Assembly (NCBI RefSeq): GCF_963678635.1
Contig: NC_087068.1
Coordinates: forward strand, 7,756,027-7,820,026
Length of the DNA stretch: 64,000 nucleotides
Direction: 5' to 3'
DNA from: Symsagittifera roscoffensis
Lineage: Eukaryota > Xenacoelomorpha > Acoela > Convolutidae
Shown: one piece after another, positions 20,601 to 30,821 of the stretch
Position numbering within the stretch: position 1 is the first letter of the stretch
How the letters are laid out: every line of letters begins with the position of its first letter
The notes under the pieces: model-generated
What the model saw: the letters and a program-made list of their open reading frames with translations, nothing else
Database searches by the model: none
Told to the model about the DNA's origin: nothing
Made by a program: the position numbers and the translations under genes

Positions 20601-22800
20601 ATCTATAAACTCGGTGATTTGGATTGGATTCAGAAATTCATATTCTGTTAGTGTATATATTATGGCTGTACATTCTCTCATTAGAGTTGAGAGTCGTAGC
20701 TCTGCTTGAGTGAATAATCGAGAATTTGCTGATATAAGGTTCATTTTGTTTGTACCATTGTGTGATTGTAATAATGCTGCGCCGATGCCAAAATTCGAAG
20801 CATCGCACATTGCATAGAATGGTTGATTTGGATCTGGAATTGTATTCAAAATTTGTTCAGTTAAGAGTTTTTTAATTTCTTCAAATCGTGCTTGATGTTC
20901 TGTGTTCCATTCAAAATTATTTTGTTGTCTAAGTATATTATAGAATGGTCTTAGGTATAATTGCATTTTATAGACATATTTGCTTAAAAAGTTTAACATT
21001 CCAAGGAATTCTTGGATTTTCTTTTTGTTTGTTGGTGGTTGGAGCTTCTGAATAGCATCAATGCGTGATTTTAATGGAGTGATTGTTTTTCTTTCTATAT
21101 TATGTCCTAAGAATTTTACTCTTGTTAAAAAAAAGTGTGATTTATCGGGGGCGGCCTTCAGATTTTCGTTCTGAAGTATTTTGTGATAGTGTTCTAAAAC
21201 ATTGAACATTTCTTCTTTTGTCTGTGATTGCATAAAAACATCGTCTAAATAGGTAATTGCGTTTTTGTTGAGTATTAGTGGTCTAAAAATTTTGCTCATA
21301 AAAGCTGAAAATGCTGCTGGTCCTATGGATATTCCATAGAATAGGCGGTTGAATTCATATTGCTGATTTCCAATAACAAATTGTGTTAAGCGTCGCGATT
21401 GTTCATCTAGTGGCATTTGATTATATGCACTATTCATATCTAGGGTTGTAAAGTGTTTTCCGTTTATTTTTGTTAAAATAACTTGTATTGGTTCAATAGG
21501 CCAATTGCATTTTGATTCGTCTATTAGTGAATTAAGGTATCTAGCGTCTAGAACTATTTTTAATGATTCTCCTTTTGCTAGGATGATAACAGGGTTGATA
21601 AATGTGTTACCTTTTGGTTGTTCTTCTTTGTTTACCGGTGATATAATTTTGTATTGTTCTAAAATATCGAGTAATCTGTTTACTTTATCGTGTAAGTGAA
21701 TTGGTACTTTACTTGCTCTTTGTTTTTTGAAAACTGCGTCAGGTTTTAATGGGAGATGTAGTGATGAGCTGATTTTGCCAACATCAAATTTGGATGTTGC
21801 ATAGACTGATGAATATTTTATTAGCTGTTTGGCTAATTTATCAAATTCGTCTTGTGTTATTTGTGAATGTTGGAAGTTAAACATTATTAAAAATTTCTGT
21901 TGATTCTCTGTATAGTTATTTATGTTGAATGTAGGTTTTAAATATGGGGTTTTTGTGAAATAATCTGTATTTCTTTTTTCATTACTTATTATATTATTTA
22001 TGGATAATTCTTCATTAAGAATTGTGGATTGATAAATATCTAATAATTGGAGTATATTATTTACGCGGTATGCTTTTTCGTGTATTGGTGATATCGTAGC
22101 GTTGGTTTCGCAATAGCCTAAAAGTCCTAAAGGTAATGTTACTTGATAGGGTGTATTATTGTATACATGTAGAGAAATAATATCTGAATTCGAGTTTTTC
22201 AAATATTTTATGGATGAGATTGTGATTTTGAAAAACTTATGGATAGGTTTGAATTCAAAATCTGACATATAGAGTTGTTGTTTATTTTGTTTTTTATCAT
22301 ATTGGTGAACTTGTTTTATTGAAAAATTATATATGTTTCCTGATAGTAGTTTCAGGTGTTTTCTTTGTTGGTTATATATTGGATAAAATTTTGAAAAGAA
22401 TGGTGGTTGTTTATTTAATCTTTGAAAAAATGTTAGGGATGTGTCTTTTGTTTTTGTGTATTTATCTTTTATTATTATTTTACTATTCAAGATGTTAATT
22501 GTTGGTATATATTTAGAGATAAATGGTATTCCAATGATATTGTGTTTAATATCAGTGATATGAAATATTTGTTTAAATGGTTTATTTAAAATTTTATTCT
22601 GCTCTATTGTTCTTGTGGGGAGAAAAAATAATTGAATTTTTCCATAGTTTACCAATGTTGATCCTTGTGCTGTTGCTAGTTTACTGGAGGTTTCAAGAGG
22701 CGTTAGTTTTGAGTGTAATGTTTTTATCTCATTCCATGTGAGAATGTTTATTATGTTTGATTCTGCTCCTGAATCAATTAAAAAATCAATTTCAAGATCT
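20592..22800 (-). CDS. Pol: protease, reverse transcriptase, partial RNase H
   Basis: The open frame begins upstream of the first candidate start (22655). The aspartic protease motif (LIDSGAES) is at about 22760-22790. RT follows with LDARYLN, domain A (TLDMNSAYNQMPL, about 21440), the YLDDV catalytic box (about 21238-21252) and a primer-grip region (FLGHNIERK). RNase H starts normally (MCDASNFGIGAALLQ, then an RECTAIIY segment with Glu) but is truncated just after EYEFLN. Protease cleaves Gag-Pol, and RT copies the RNA. The protease frame is -1 to the preceding Asn/Ser-rich frame, and the overlap ends in a T6 run. The full-length copy lies 4381 bp from a partial second copy at 25945-27180. 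Confidence 0.9.
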
Positions 22801-23761
22801 GGTGGTTGAAATTCTTTGTTTGATTTGTAGTGTTGATTTCGTTAGTTTCTTGTGTCGTTTGTGTGGATTGGATGGGTTCAATATAATAATTGTGAAGGAG
22901 TTCTAATTGGTTTTCATATATATGTGATGAAAAAGGTTGTTCATATATAATAGGTTCGTAGTCATTTTCAACTGCTATCATATTGATGGAGATAGTGTTT
23001 TCTGTATCACTTTCTGAATCTGATGATCCACAGTTTATTTGATTTAGTTGTAGTGTATCATCTACTGTGTCATCAATACCTGGGGGGTCTGATGTTGTTT
23101 CCGGATTTGATTGTACTTGATTTATATGTCTTTGATGTTTAGGTGTACTACTTCTGTGGCGATTGTTGGACTTATTATAATGGTTATTATTTCTGTGTGG
23201 TGAATGGGAATAATTTCTATAACGATTATTATAACTTGAATGTCGATTTTGTGAATTGTTTTGTGATCTGTTTTGATAATTATCGTTTGATCTGTTATAG
23301 TTTGATCTGTTATATGAGTTATTCCTTGATCGATTATTCGGGTAATTCTGATTTCGGTTGTTTGAATAACTTCTATTTCGATTATTGGAGTAGTTTCTAG
23401 TTCTATTATATGATGAGTTTCGTGATTGATTGTTTGGATAGTATTTATTCCTTGATTGGGAATTAGATCTAGAAACAAATTGTGTTGTATTTGAATTTGA
23501 TCTGGAGTAGTTATTTCGACTATTTGGTCTATTGTAATGATTTTGTGATGAATTTTGTGTATTTCTTCGTTCTGGTGATCTTCCTCTATAACTTGAGTTA
23601 TATGGTGATTGAGTTCTCGTGTAATTGGTATTGTTCGGAAGTGGTTTTCCTGAACTGTTGTTGCTGTATACATTTTTGTTCGGTAGATTTTGATTTTTTT
23701 TCATGTACTGATAGAACGATTTATTTGGTTCTTTATATTTTTGAGGTTTGTTTTGATTGTC
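22778..23761 (-). CDS. Asn/Ser/Arg-rich nucleocapsid-like region
   Basis: 308 codons from an ATG at 23704. The frame continues upstream to the TAG that ends the zinc-knuckle segment. It is extremely rich in Asn, Ser, Arg and Tyr (repeats such as NRSRNNSYNRSNYNRSNDN), followed by an acidic part (DPPGIDDTVDDT). Such basic low-complexity regions bind RNA and fit the nucleocapsid part of Gag, between the CCHC knuckle and protease. Other open frames over the same bases are compositional shadows. Second copy at 27159-28142. Confidence 0.7.
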   Translation of the reverse strand, partial: DNQNKPQKYKEPNKSFYQYMKKNQNLPNKNVYSNNSSGKPLPNNTNYTRTQSPYNSSYRGRSPERRNTQNSSQNHYNRPNSRNNYSRSNSNTTQFVSRSNSQSRNKYYPNNQSRNSSYNRTRNYSNNRNRSYSNNRNQNYPNNRSRNNSYNRSNYNRSNDNYQNRSQNNSQNRHSSYNNRYRNYSHSPHRNNNHYNKSNNRHRSSTPKHQRHINQVQSNPETTSDPPGIDDTVDDTLQLNQINCGSSDSESDTENTISINMIAVENDYEPIIYEQPFSSHIYENQLELLHNYYIEPIQSTQTTQETNEINTTNQTKNFNHQILKLIF

Positions 23762-23950
23762 CTATTGTTTTTGTCTACATTCAGAAATACTATGTCCGTA
23801 TCGTCGGCAATAATTACACCATTTTTTGAAAGATGGTTTGCCTTTAAAGTTTGGGTGTTTTTCCATAAATATTGAGTATTTCAGTGACTTTTTCAACGAG
23901 GTCTGTATCTGATTCCTGTATATTATTGATATTTGTGGTATTTGTTTCAA
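23762..23950 (-). CDS. CCHC zinc-knuckle segment of Gag
   Basis: Contains WCNYCRRYGHSISECRQKQ, a classic C-X2-C-X4-H-X4-C nucleic-acid-binding knuckle. It is +1 relative to the capsid ORF, with which it overlaps by about 100 bp. An ATG near 23870 (MEKHPNF) could reinitiate, or ribosomes could shift. It ends in TAG (CAA-TAG-G), after which the same frame continues into the Asn/Ser-rich region. Second copy at 28143-28331 with the same stop. Confidence 0.8.
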   Translation of the reverse strand: MKQIPQISIIYRNQIQTSLKKSLKYSIFMEKHPNFKGKPSFKKWCNYCRRYGHSISECRQKQ

Positions 23951-24785
23951 TTCGGTTAACGTATTGTAATTTCAGATTTTCTGTTTCTTCAAGTTTCATT
24001 GTGATTTCCGCTTGCTCTAGTTTGTCTACTAGTTTTCGAAAATCTAAATTGGGCTCTCGAATTGAGGAGGGATGGGATGCTCTCTTTTTTATTGCTATTT
24101 TCCTTAATTGAGGTGTTAAGGTCATCATTAAGATTTCTGTCATTTTTGTGTTTTTATAGTCGTGTGTATTTAATGAATATGCTTTTCGAACTAGTGTTTC
24201 GATACGTACTGCTAATTGTTTGATGGTTTCATTTGGTAATCTGCGAATTTCATTACATAAAATTCTTTGTTGTTGTTTGTTTCTTTCGGAGTCAAACATT
24301 TTTGAAAATTCTTGTGTAAATCTTTTCCAATTTGATTTTATTTCTATAGGCAATACTGAAAACCATTTTTGGGCTGCGCCGTCTAAGGTTGTCTGTATCA
24401 ACGCTCTGCGTCGATGTATCCAGTTTTGATGTAGTGGCGTATTAATTGGTTCAGGTCCTATATTTAAAATTAAATTTGCTGTTACTGCATTTAAATAATC
24501 TTCTACAGAATATTCAGGGTCTGTTCCTGTGAATACCATTAATGGTTTGTTTGATGTTATTGATGATCCACCCATAAGGTATGGATTCATTGTCATTTGT
24601 AATGATTCTGCTGCATTTGGCATTTGTGAAAAATTTGAAAGTTGATTTTTTGTTATTTCGTGTTGTTGAAGGTAATATGGAAGTAGTATTTCATTTTGCA
24701 TTTGTGTTGGTTGATACGAGTGTGTAATCATTGGGTTTTGTGGCTGAATTGGTTGAAAAGATTGTGTATTAATTGGGTTTTGCAT
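23844..24785 (-). CDS. Gag capsid-like protein, copy 2
   Basis: 313 codons. A Gln/Pro-rich start is followed by a segment typical of retrotransposon Gag capsids (FTGTDPEYSVEDYLNAV, ALIQTTLDGAAQKWF, FTQEFSKMFD, RRLPNETIKQLAVRIETLV). It would assemble the particle shell. The frame is also open upstream to the TAA ending 24954-25760, so it may be one long Gag precursor interrupted by a stop. It differs from copy 1 by one residue near the end (V versus I). Confidence 0.88.
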   Translation of the reverse strand: MQNPINTQSFQPIQPQNPMITHSYQPTQMQNEILLPYYLQQHEITKNQLSNFSQMPNAAESLQMTMNPYLMGGSSITSNKPLMVFTGTDPEYSVEDYLNAVTANLILNIGPEPINTPLHQNWIHRRRALIQTTLDGAAQKWFSVLPIEIKSNWKRFTQEFSKMFDSERNKQQQRILCNEIRRLPNETIKQLAVRIETLVRKAYSLNTHDYKNTKMTEILMMTLTPQLRKIAIKKRASHPSSIREPNLDFRKLVDKLEQAEITMKLEETENLKLQYVNRIETNTTNINNIQESDTDLVEKVTEILNIYGKTPKL

Positions 24786-24953
24786 TTGTATTGGTTGTTG
24801 ATTTTGTGTATCTATTTGATGTGGAGAAAAAATTCTATGATATGTATATGGTTTTTGCTCTCCTTGTCCGCGATATTCTTGGGTATATGGTGCAAATATA
24901 TCTGGTTGTAAATAATCATCATCAGAGGATAGGTAATCCGTTTGATGAGGTGC

Positions 24954-25960
24954 TTATTTTTTATTTTTATTCTGTTGAAAGAATGTGTAGTTTTCACTAC
25001 GATCCTGTGGAGGATGTGAATTAGTTTGAAAGTTTACTGAGTTGGTTGTTGCCATTGGATTATCCCAATATCGAGATCTTATCTGATTATTATTATTTTT
25101 TCGTGGGGGATAGTTTGTTTTTGATGAATGTGTGTAATTATAATTGTGTTCCGCAAAATTGTTTCTTGTGAACGTTCTGCGTGTTTTTGACGGTATTGTC
25201 ATGGGTCTATATGTTTGATAATCCATTTGTGAATATTTTGGAGCAACCGAAGGTTTAACGGTTGATTGTAAGGTTACCTGTGCTAGTGAAGTGTTTGTAT
25301 TTCTTGGTGTTGTTAAATTTGGACGTATCGGTGAAATACTTTGTTGTGTAGTTGTTGTTGTTTGGACAATTTCTTCATTTATGAAGTGTGATGGTGTCTG
25401 AATATCTTGATGAGTGAGATTCCTAGTTCCATTAAGGTTTTCATTGTGTATGACGGTCGAATTTAAACTGTTATTTCGCGTATCAGGTAAAAATGTTTTG
25501 TAGTTTAATGGTGTTGCATCAATGGTTAATGGTACTACTCTTACATAATCTCTTGTATAAGATATTGTACTTATTGCTTGACTTGAGATTGATTGTGGGA
25601 TATTTATGAAAACATAATGAGACCATTCGGGGTCCCAAACGTAGTCTGATTGTTCTGTGATGGCGGTATCATCGTTTGAATTTTGAGGTCTAAATTTTTT
25701 TCTTGCTTGTGAAATGAAATCTATATTATGTGTGAAATAATCTATTATAAACCATGCCAAAATTTTTTGTAAGTCATGTTTTGTATGTTGTGAAACTTCA
25801 TCTTTAGTGAAATTTTCTTTAATTATATGTAGGAAAGTTGAAAATAGTGTGATTTCATGTCGTACCCTTATATGTTTAGATGTCTCTGTCGGTGAGACAT
25901 TTGGGATTGGGATTTCGTTTTGAGATATAGATATTGAGATATAACTATAAATTATTGCAA
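24954..25960 (-). pseudogene. Truncated Gag N-terminal ORF, copy 2
   Basis: Second copy of the C-terminal part of the 29335-30738 ORF. The duplication junction at 25960/25961 has removed its N-terminal ~135 residues and fused the remainder to the end of the partial RT copy. The ATG at 25760 is internal, so a product from it would lack the N-terminal domain. The downstream capsid ORF follows in the same frame. Confidence 0.8.
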
Positions 25961-27180
25961 AGGATGATAACAGGGTTGATAAATGTGTTACCTTTTGGTT
26001 GTTCTTCTTTGTTTACCGGTGATATAATTTTGTATTGTTCTAAAATATCGAGTAATCTGTTTACTTTATCGTGTAAGTGAATTGGTACTTTACTTGCTCT
26101 TTGTTTTTTGAAAACTGCGTCAGGTTTTAATGGGAGATGTAGTGATGAGCTGATTTTGCCAACATCAAATTTGGATGTTGCATAGACTGATGAATATTTT
26201 ATTAGCTGTTTGGCTAATTTATCAAATTCGTCTTGTGTTATTTGTGAATGTTGGAAGTTAAACATTATTAAAAATTTCTGTTGATTCTCTGTATAGTTAT
26301 TTATGTTGAATGTAGGTTTTAAATATGGGGTTTTTGTGAAATAATCTGTATTTCTTTTTTCATTACTTATTATATTATTTATGGATAATTCTTCATTAAG
26401 AATTGTGGATTGATAAATATCTAATAATTGGAGTATATTATTTACGCGGTATGCTTTTTCGTGTATTGGTGATATCGTAGCGTTGGTTTCGCAATAGCCT
26501 AAAAGTCCTAAAGGTAATGTTACTTGATAGGGTGTATTATTGTATACATGTAGAGAAATAATATCTGAATTCGAGTTTTTCAAATATTTTATGGATGAGA
26601 TTGTGATTTTGAAAAACTTATGGATAGGTTTGAATTCAAAATCTGACATATAGAGTTGTTGTTTATTTTGTTTTTTATCATATTGGTGAACTTGTTTTAT
26701 TGAAAAATTATATATGTTTCCTGATAGTAGTTTCAGGTGTTTTCTTTGTTGGTTATATATTGGATAAAATTTTGAAAAGAATGGTGGTTGTTTATTTAAT
26801 CTTTGAAAAAATGTTAGGGATGTGTCTTTTGTTTTTGTGTATTTATCTTTTATTATTATTTTACTATTCAAGATGTTAATTGTTGGTAAATATTTAGAGA
26901 TAAATGGTATTCCAATGATATTGTGTTTAATATCAGTGATATGAAATATTTGTTTAAATGGTTTATTTAAAATTTTATTCTGCTCTATTGTTCTTGTGGG
27001 GAGAAAAAATAATTGAATTTTTCCATAGTTTACCAATGTTGATCCTTGTGCTGTTGCTAGTTTACTGGAGGTTTCAAGAGGCGTTAGTTTTGAGTGTAAT
27101 GTTTTTATCTCATTCCATGTGAGAATGTTTATTATGTTTGATTCTGCTCCTGAATCAATTAAAAAATCAATTTCAAGATC
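25945..27180 (-). pseudogene. Partial protease-RT, copy 1 (truncated)
   Basis: Identical over its length to the first part of the 20592-22800 ORF apart from single substitutions. It includes the protease motif and the N-terminal 360 residues of the RT ORF but stops before RT domain A and the YLDDV box. It ends at the duplication junction with four unrelated codons and a stop. It cannot encode an active polymerase. Confidence 0.9.
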
Positions 27181-28142
27181 TGGTGGTTGAAATTCTTTGT
27201 TTGATTTGTAGTGTTGATTTCGTTAGTTTCTTGTGTCGTTTGTGTGGATTGGATGGGTTCAATATAATAATTGTGAAGGAGTTCTAATTGGTTTTCATAT
27301 ATATGTGATGAAAAAGGTTGTTCATATATAATAGGTTCGTAGTCATTTTCAACTGCTATCATATTGATGGAGATAGTGTTTTCTGTATCACTTTCTGAAT
27401 CTGATGATCCACAGTTTATTTGATTTAGTTGTAGTGTATCATCTACTGTGTCATCAATACCTGGGGGGTCTGATGTTGTTTCCGGATTTGATTGTACTTG
27501 ATTTATATGTCTTTGATGTTTAGGTGTACTACTTCTGTGGCGATTGTTGGACTTATTATAATGGTTATTATTTCTGTGTGGTGAATGGGAATAATTTCTA
27601 TAACGATTATTATAACTTGAATGTCGATTTTGTGAATTGTTTTGTGATCTGTTTTGATAATTATCGTTTGATCTGTTATAGTTTGATCTGTTATATGAGT
27701 TATTCCTTGATCGATTATTCGGGTAATTCTGATTTCGGTTGTTTGAATAACTTCTATTTCGATTATTGGAGTAGTTTCTAGTTCTATTATATGATGAGTT
27801 TCGTGATTGATTGTTTGGATAGTATTTATTCCTTGATTGGGAATTAGATCTAGAAACAAATTGTGTTGTATTTGAATTTGATCTGGAGTAGTTATTTCGA
27901 CTATTTGGTCTATTGTAATGATTTTGTGATGAATTTTGTGTATTTCTTCGTTCTGGTGATCTTCCTCTATAACTTGAGTTATATGGTGATTGAGTTCTCG
28001 TGTAATTGGTATTGTTCGGAAGTGGTTTTCCTGAACTGTTGTTGCTGTATACATTTTTGTTCGGTAGATTTTGATTTTTTTTCATGTACTGATAGAACGA
28101 TTTATTTGGTTCTTTATATTTTTGAGGTTTGTTTTGATTGTC
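27159..28142 (-). CDS. Asn/Ser/Arg-rich region, copy 1
   Basis: Duplicate of 22778-23761, with ATG at 28085. It has the same low-complexity, RNA-binding-like composition. In this upstream copy it follows the intact Gag region, but the protease and RT after it are cut short. Confidence 0.7.
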   Translation of the reverse strand, partial: DNQNKPQKYKEPNKSFYQYMKKNQNLPNKNVYSNNSSGKPLPNNTNYTRTQSPYNSSYRGRSPERRNTQNSSQNHYNRPNSRNNYSRSNSNTTQFVSRSNSQSRNKYYPNNQSRNSSYNRTRNYSNNRNRSYSNNRNQNYPNNRSRNNSYNRSNYNRSNDNYQNRSQNNSQNRHSSYNNRYRNYSHSPHRNNNHYNKSNNRHRSSTPKHQRHINQVQSNPETTSDPPGIDDTVDDTLQLNQINCGSSDSESDTENTISINMIAVENDYEPIIYEQPFSSHIYENQLELLHNYYIEPIQSTQTTQETNEINTTNQTKNFNHQILKLIF

Positions 28143-28331
28143 CTATTGTTTTTGTCTACATTCAGAAATACTATGTCCGTATCGTCGGCAATAATTACAC
28201 CATTTTTTGAAAGATGGTTTGCCTTTAAAGTTTGGGTGTTTTTCCATAAATATTGAGTATTTCAGTGATTTTTTCAACGAGGTCTGTATCTGATTCCTGT
28301 ATATTGTTGATATTTGTGGTATTTGTTTCAA
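28143..28331 (-). CDS. CCHC zinc-knuckle segment, copy 1
   Basis: Duplicate of 23762-23950 with one substitution near the N-terminus. The C-X2-C-X4-H-X4-C knuckle and the terminal TAG are unchanged. Confidence 0.8.
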   Translation of the reverse strand: MKQIPQISTIYRNQIQTSLKKSLKYSIFMEKHPNFKGKPSFKKWCNYCRRYGHSISECRQKQ

Positions 28332-29166
28332 TTCGGTTAACGTATTGTAATTTCAGATTTTCTGTTTCTTCAAGTTTCATTGTGATTTCCGCTTGCTCTA
28401 GTTTGTCTACTAGTTTTCGAAAATCTAAATTGGGCTCTCGAATTGAGGAGGGATGGGATGCTCTCTTTTTTATTGCTATTTTCCTTAATTGAGGTGTTAA
28501 GGTCATCATTAAGATTTCTGTCATTTTTGTGTTTTTATAGTCGTGTGTATTTAATGAATATGCTTTTCGAACTAGTGTTTCGATACGTACTGCTAATTGT
28601 TTGATGGTTTCATTTGGTAATCTGCGAATTTCATTACATAAAATTCTTTGTTGTTGTTTGTTTCTTTCGGAGTCAAACATTTTTGAAAATTCTTGTGTAA
28701 ATCTTTTCCAATTTGATTTTATTTCTATAGGCAATACTGAAAACCATTTTTGGGCTGCGCCGTCTAAGGTTGTCTGTATCAACGCTCTGCGTCGATGTAT
28801 CCAGTTTTGATGTAGTGGCGTATTAATTGGTTCAGGTCCTATATTTAAAATTAAATTTGCTGTTACTGCATTTAAATAATCTTCTACAGAATATTCAGGG
28901 TCTGTTCCTGTGAATACCATTAATGGTTTGTTTGATGTTATTGATGATCCACCCATAAGGTATGGATTCATTGTCATTTGTAATGATTCTGCTGCATTTG
29001 GCATTTGTGAAAAATTTGAAAGTTGATTTTTTGTTATTTCGTGTTGTTGAAGGTAATATGGAAGTAGTATTTCATTTTGCATTTGTGTTGGTTGATACGA
29101 GTGTGTAATCATTGGGTTTTGTGGCTGAATTGGTTGAAAAGATTGTGTATTAATTGGGTTTTGCAT
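28225..29166 (-). CDS. Gag capsid-like protein, copy 1
   Basis: 313 codons, one residue different from the copy at 23844-24785. This copy lies downstream of the only complete N-terminal Gag ORF (29335-30738), in the same frame and separated by the TAA at 29335-29337, so it is the copy most likely translated from the genomic RNA. Confidence 0.88.
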   Translation of the reverse strand: MQNPINTQSFQPIQPQNPMITHSYQPTQMQNEILLPYYLQQHEITKNQLSNFSQMPNAAESLQMTMNPYLMGGSSITSNKPLMVFTGTDPEYSVEDYLNAVTANLILNIGPEPINTPLHQNWIHRRRALIQTTLDGAAQKWFSVLPIEIKSNWKRFTQEFSKMFDSERNKQQQRILCNEIRRLPNETIKQLAVRIETLVRKAYSLNTHDYKNTKMTEILMMTLTPQLRKIAIKKRASHPSSIREPNLDFRKLVDKLEQAEITMKLEETENLKLQYVNRIETNTTNINNIQESDTDLVEKITEILNIYGKTPKL

Positions 29167-29334
29167 TTGTATTGGTTGTTGATTTTGTGTATCTATTTGA
29201 TGTGGAGAAAAAATTCTATGATATGTATATGGTTTTTGCTCTCCTTGTCCGCGATATTCTTGGGTATATGGTGCAAATATATCTGGTTGTAAATAATCAT
29301 CATCAGAGGATAGGTAATCCGTTTGATGAGGTGC

Positions 29335-30738
29335 TTATTTTTTATTTTTATTCTGTTGAAAGAATGTGTAGTTTTCACTACGATCCTGTGGAGGATGTGA
29401 ATTAGTTTGAAAGTTTACTGAGTTGGTTGTTGCCATTGGATTATCCCAATATCGAGATCTTATCTGATTATTATTATTTTTTCGTGGGGGATAGTTTGTT
29501 TTTGATGAATGTGTGTAATTATAATTGTGTTCCGCAAAATTGTTTCTTGTGAACGTTCTGCGTGTTTTTGACGGTATTGTCATGGGTCTATATGTTTGAT
29601 AATCCATTTGTGAATATTTTGGAGCAACCGAAGGTTTAACGGTTGATTGTAAGGTTACCTGTGCTAGTGAAGTGTTTGTATTTCTTGGTGTTGTTAAATT
29701 TGGACGTATCGGTGAAATACTTTGTTGTGTAGTTGTTGTTGTTTGGACAATTTCTTCATTTATGAAGTGTGATGGTGTCTGAATATCTTGATGAGTGAGA
29801 TTCCTAGTTCCATTAAGGTTTTCATTGTGTATGACGGTCGAATTTAAACTGTTATTTCGCGTATCAGGTAAAAATGTTTTGTAGTTTAATGGTGTTGCAT
29901 CAATGGTTAATGGTACTACTCTTACATAATCTCTTGTATAAGATATTGTACTTATTGCTTGACTTGAGATTGATTGTGGGATATTTATGAAAACATAATG
30001 AGACCATTCGGGGTCCCAAACGTAGTCTGATTGTTCTGTGATGGCGGTATCATCGTTTGAATTTTGAGGTCTAAATTTTTTTCTTGCTTGTGAAATGAAA
30101 TCTATATTATGTGTGAAATAATCTATTATAAACCATGCCAAAATTTTTTGTAAGTCATGTTTTGTATGTTGTGAAACTTCATCTTTAGTGAAATTTTCTT
30201 TAATTATATGTAGGAAAGTTGAAAATAGTGTGATTTCATGTCGTACCCTTATATGTTTAGATGTCTCTGTCGGTGAGACATTTGGGATTGGGATTTCGTT
30301 TTGAGATATAGATATTGAGATATAACTATAAATTATTACAAAAACTTCATTAGTAAATATGGAGTTTGCTCTTTGTGAGTTATTATATTGTATGCTTTTT
30401 ATATATTCTGAGAATACTTTTGAAAATTCTAAATCAAGGTCGTCTGTTTGAATTACATATTTGCAGTGATTCGGGTTTGGTGAGCTGAATTCTATGGTGT
30501 AGATTCCGTATTGTTGTGTCAAATTACATATATCTTTCAGATAGTGATCAATAATTTGTCTTTTGATTTTTACATCTGGGAACTCTGCTTTACATGGGCT
30601 GATTCCGGGTTCAAATATAATTAGGAGTAAATTCTTGCAAAAATTATGCTGTCCTCTATTATCGGGTGCATCTACGAGGAAGGGGTAGATATCGTCATCA
30701 TCTGGACTATCTTCACTTGGAGTGTGTGTTTGGCTCAT
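29335..30738 (-). CDS. Gag N-terminal ORF
   Basis: 467 codons from ATG. It has an acidic start (SEDSPDDDDIYPFLVDAPD), then an α/β-looking globular domain to about residue 215 (one Cys-containing segment, ILAWFIIDYF), then a Ser/Thr/Gln/Asn-rich, basic C-terminal part. It sits where a matrix-like Gag domain or an extra 5' ORF (as in very long gypsy elements) would be. The same frame continues after its TAA into the capsid ORF, which favours a Gag N-terminal domain. No family match is claimed. Confidence 0.65.
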   Translation of the reverse strand: MSQTHTPSEDSPDDDDIYPFLVDAPDNRGQHNFCKNLLLIIFEPGISPCKAEFPDVKIKRQIIDHYLKDICNLTQQYGIYTIEFSSPNPNHCKYVIQTDDLDLEFSKVFSEYIKSIQYNNSQRANSIFTNEVFVIIYSYISISISQNEIPIPNVSPTETSKHIRVRHEITLFSTFLHIIKENFTKDEVSQHTKHDLQKILAWFIIDYFTHNIDFISQARKKFRPQNSNDDTAITEQSDYVWDPEWSHYVFINIPQSISSQAISTISYTRDYVRVVPLTIDATPLNYKTFLPDTRNNSLNSTVIHNENLNGTRNLTHQDIQTPSHFINEEIVQTTTTTQQSISPIRPNLTTPRNTNTSLAQVTLQSTVKPSVAPKYSQMDYQTYRPMTIPSKTRRTFTRNNFAEHNYNYTHSSKTNYPPRKNNNNQIRSRYWDNPMATTNSVNFQTNSHPPQDRSENYTFFQQNKNKK

Positions 30739-30821
30739 TTTTTTGTTTAATGACTGTTAATAGGTAATTATCGATGTGTTTAATTGGTTGATTCCAATTA
30801 TATAAATGTACTGGTTTGTGT

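Larger units (their letters stand above)
21580..30341 (-). repeat. 4381-bp tandem duplication inside the retroelement
   Basis: Sequence 21580-25960 is repeated at 25961-30341 with a constant offset of 4381 and only about four substitutions noticed (near 22509/26890, 23888/28269, 23927/28308 and 25957/30338). Each unit runs from the N-terminal Gag region through capsid, knuckle, Asn/Ser-rich tail and protease to the start of RT. The junction at 25960/25961 joins RT (…FINPVIIL) to the middle of the Gag N-terminal ORF without inserted bases. Confidence 0.93.

Noticed and set aside
23122..23829. 183-codon and 115-codon frames over the Asn/Ser/Arg-rich region (and copies at 27503-28210)
   Set aside because: Shadow frames of a low-complexity coding region. 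The frame in line with the zinc knuckle is the coherent one.
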